Shown here: positions 62,563-64,000 of the stretch, in pieces | Layout of the letters: each line of letters opens with the position of its first letter | Position numbering within the stretch: position 1 is the first letter of the stretch | NCBI GenBank assembly: GCA_036403155.1 | Contig: DASWRM010000074.1 | Coordinates: 1-64,000 of the forward strand | Direction of reading: 5' to 3' | Source of the DNA: Gaiellales bacterium | GTDB taxonomy: Bacteria > Actinomycetota > Thermoleophilia > Gaiellales > JAICJC01 | Length of the DNA stretch: 64,000 nt | Position numbers and translations under genes: made by a program | The notes under the pieces: generated by a model | The model's input: only the letters and a program-made list of their open reading frames with translations | Told to the model about the DNA's origin: nothing | Database searches by the model: none

Positions 62563-63834
62563 ATGCGCGTCCTACTCATCGGATCCGGGGGTCGTGAGCA
62601 CGCGCTCGCCTGGGGCCTGTCCAGGTCATCCGGCCTCGGGGAGCTCCACGCCGCGCCGGGGAACCCGGGGATGTCCGAGCTGGCCACGTGCCACGACGTT
62701 GCCATCGGCGACCTCGCCGGCATCACCGACCTGGCCGAGTCGCTCCGGGTCGACCTTGTCGTCGTCGGTCCGGAGGCGCCGCTGGTCGGGGGGCTCGTCG
62801 ACCGGCTCGCCGCCGCCGGCATCCGCGCCTTCGGCCCGAGCGCTGACGCCGCGCGCATCGAGGGATCCAAGGCGTTCGCCAAGGACGTGATGGCTGCGGC
62901 CGGCGTTCGCACGGCGGCGTCGACGGTGTGCGACACCCTCGCCGCGGCCCAGCTGGCGATCGCCGAGGCGGAAGGGCGCGTCGTCGTCAAGGCGGACGGG
63001 CTGGCGGCAGGGAAGGGCGTGATCGTGTGCGACTCGGCTGAGGACGCCGAACGGGCCATCCGGCAGTGCCTCGTCGACCGCGCGTTCGGGGGCTCGGGCG
63101 ACCGCGTGCTGATCGAGCAGCGGCTGGAGGGGCCCGAGCTGTCCATGCTCGCGCTCTGCGACGGCGAGACCGTGCTGCCGCTCGCGCCTGCACGCGACTA
63201 CAAGCGCATCTTCGACGGCGACCAGGGGCCGAACACCGGCGGCATGGGATGCATCTCGCCGGTCCCCGGGTTCGACGGCTCGGCGGTGCGGGAGCTGGTC
63301 GCGGCCGTCCACCGGCCGGTGGTCGACGAGCTCGCAACGCGCGGGACGCCGTACCGCGGTTGCCTCTACGCCGGGCTCATGCTCACCGACGAGGGCCCGC
63401 AGGTGATCGAGTTCAATGCGCGCTGGGGCGATCCGGAGACGCAGGTGATCGTTCCCCGCCTGCGATCGGACCTTCTGGACCTCCTCGTCCGCGCCGCCGA
63501 GGGCCGGCTCGCCGAGGCCCCGCTCGAACTCGCTGACCAGGCGTGCGTGTCGGTGGTGCTCGCGGCCCGGGGGTATCCGGATGCGCCGGAGCGCGGCGCG
63601 GAGATCACCGGCGTCGAATCCGCCGCCGCGTGCGAGGGCGTCTCGGTCTTCCATGCCGGCACCGCGCGGGAGGGCGGCCGTCTGGTCGTCGCCGGCGGAC
63701 GCGTGCTGAACGTGTCGGCCGTCGGGCCGGACCTGCCAACCGCCCGCGACCGGGCGTACGAGGCCGCCGACCGGATCGCCTTCGACGGGATGCAGCGCCG
63801 GTCGGACATCGGCGCGGTGGCGGCCCGTGTCTGA
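62563..63834 (+). CDS. purD: Phosphoribosylamine-glycine ligase
   Basis: 423 residues, full length: IGSGGREHAL at the N-terminus, the ATP-grasp motifs VVKADGLAAGKGV and NTGGMGCISP, and IEFNARWGDPETQ for metal binding. It makes glycinamide ribonucleotide in purine synthesis. The stop codon lies inside the next gene start, so translation is coupled to the purE-like gene. Confidence 0.96.
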   Translation: MRVLLIGSGGREHALAWGLSRSSGLGELHAAPGNPGMSELATCHDVAIGDLAGITDLAESLRVDLVVVGPEAPLVGGLVDRLAAAGIRAFGPSADAARIEGSKAFAKDVMAAAGVRTAASTVCDTLAAAQLAIAEAEGRVVVKADGLAAGKGVIVCDSAEDAERAIRQCLVDRAFGGSGDRVLIEQRLEGPELSMLALCDGETVLPLAPARDYKRIFDGDQGPNTGGMGCISPVPGFDGSAVRELVAAVHRPVVDELATRGTPYRGCLYAGLMLTDEGPQVIEFNARWGDPETQVIVPRLRSDLLDLLVRAAEGRLAEAPLELADQACVSVVLAARGYPDAPERGAEITGVESAAACEGVSVFHAGTAREGGRLVVAGGRVLNVSAVGPDLPTARDRAYEAADRIAFDGMQRRSDIGAVAARV

Positions 63835-64000
63835 ACAGCCGGCTCCGGGCGCCACCCCCGCCACCGAGGTTCACCCGGTCTGGGAGGAGCTGGAGGCGGA
63901 TGGGCCGCAGGTCGGCATCGTGATCGCGACCGACCAGGACCGCGAACAGATCGAGCAGGCGTGCAACGAACTGCTCGACCGTGGCATCACGTTCGAGGTG
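63827..64000 (+). CDS. PurE-like protein, 5' part only
   Basis: 58 codons are visible before the window ends. After an N-terminal extension (VSEQPAPGATPATEVHPVWE) comes QVGIVIATDQDREQIEQACN and LLDRGITFEV, aligning with the first strand-helix-strand of PurE (N5-CAIR mutase). The usual GSxSD phosphate loop reads ATDQD here, a marked change. A purE role fits the overlap with purD. GTG start overlaps the purD stop by 8 bases. Confidence 0.6.
   Translation, partial: MSEQPAPGATPATEVHPVWEELEADGPQVGIVIATDQDREQIEQACNELLDRGITFEV

Overview
The window is a high-GC chromosome segment with dense genes, many GTG starts and many short or overlapping gene junctions. The conserved run rpsF-ssb-rpsR-rplI-dnaB-purA, TAnnnT promoters placed exactly six bases before start codons, and the overall gene families fit an actinobacterium. 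A deep-branching soil or aquatic lineage such as Thermoleophilia/Gaiellales is my inference; nothing in the window proves the rank.

Layout. 1-9.8 kb: scattered accessory and stress genes (sulfite-oxidase-like protein, exported BNR protein, PilZ, SRPBCC proteins, zinc alcohol dehydrogenase, flavin reductase, cupin, small unknowns). A gene-poor stretch with a direct repeat follows, ending at a selenocysteine tRNA (10132-10224, minus). 10.3-15.2 kb: replication/translation core. 15.3-27.9 kb: polysaccharide deacetylase, a response regulator-sensor kinase-lipoprotein operon, a dimethylglycine/sarcosine dehydrogenase-like flavoprotein, HAD phosphatase, aldo/keto reductase, PabB-like enzyme, APH-like kinase, sulfurtransferase and an M1-like peptidase.

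28-56.6 kb is the most interesting part. Two paralogous modules each carry a glutamine-synthetase-like gene followed by three split glutamate-synthase-like genes (class II amidotransferase, GXGXG domain, FMN/Fe-S domain). Module 2 (44835-56618) continues with a four-subunit sarcosine-oxidase-like dehydrogenase, formate-tetrahydrofolate ligase and methenyl-tetrahydrofolate cyclohydrolase. This is the complete set expected for the N-methylglutamate pathway of methylamine oxidation: methylamine to gamma-glutamylmethylamide (GmaS), to N-methylglutamate (MgsABC), to glutamate plus methylene-tetrahydrofolate (MgdABCD), with the C1 unit going on to formate. Module 1 (28082-33261) has the first two steps, lacks the dehydrogenase, and ends in an unrecognised 143-residue protein. 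An opposing operon next to it encodes a single-chain MgdA-like flavoprotein, a gamma-glutamyl-amide hydrolase-like protein and an IclR regulator. Between the modules lie two APC-family permeases, an acyl-CoA-dehydrogenase-like flavoprotein and a GAF/PucR-type regulator.

56.6-64 kb: an S9 peptidase, a cNMP/CBS/DUF294 protein, a third APC permease, a universal stress protein, purD and the start of a divergent purE-like gene cut by the window end. All functions are assigned from motifs read by eye; no database search was run.
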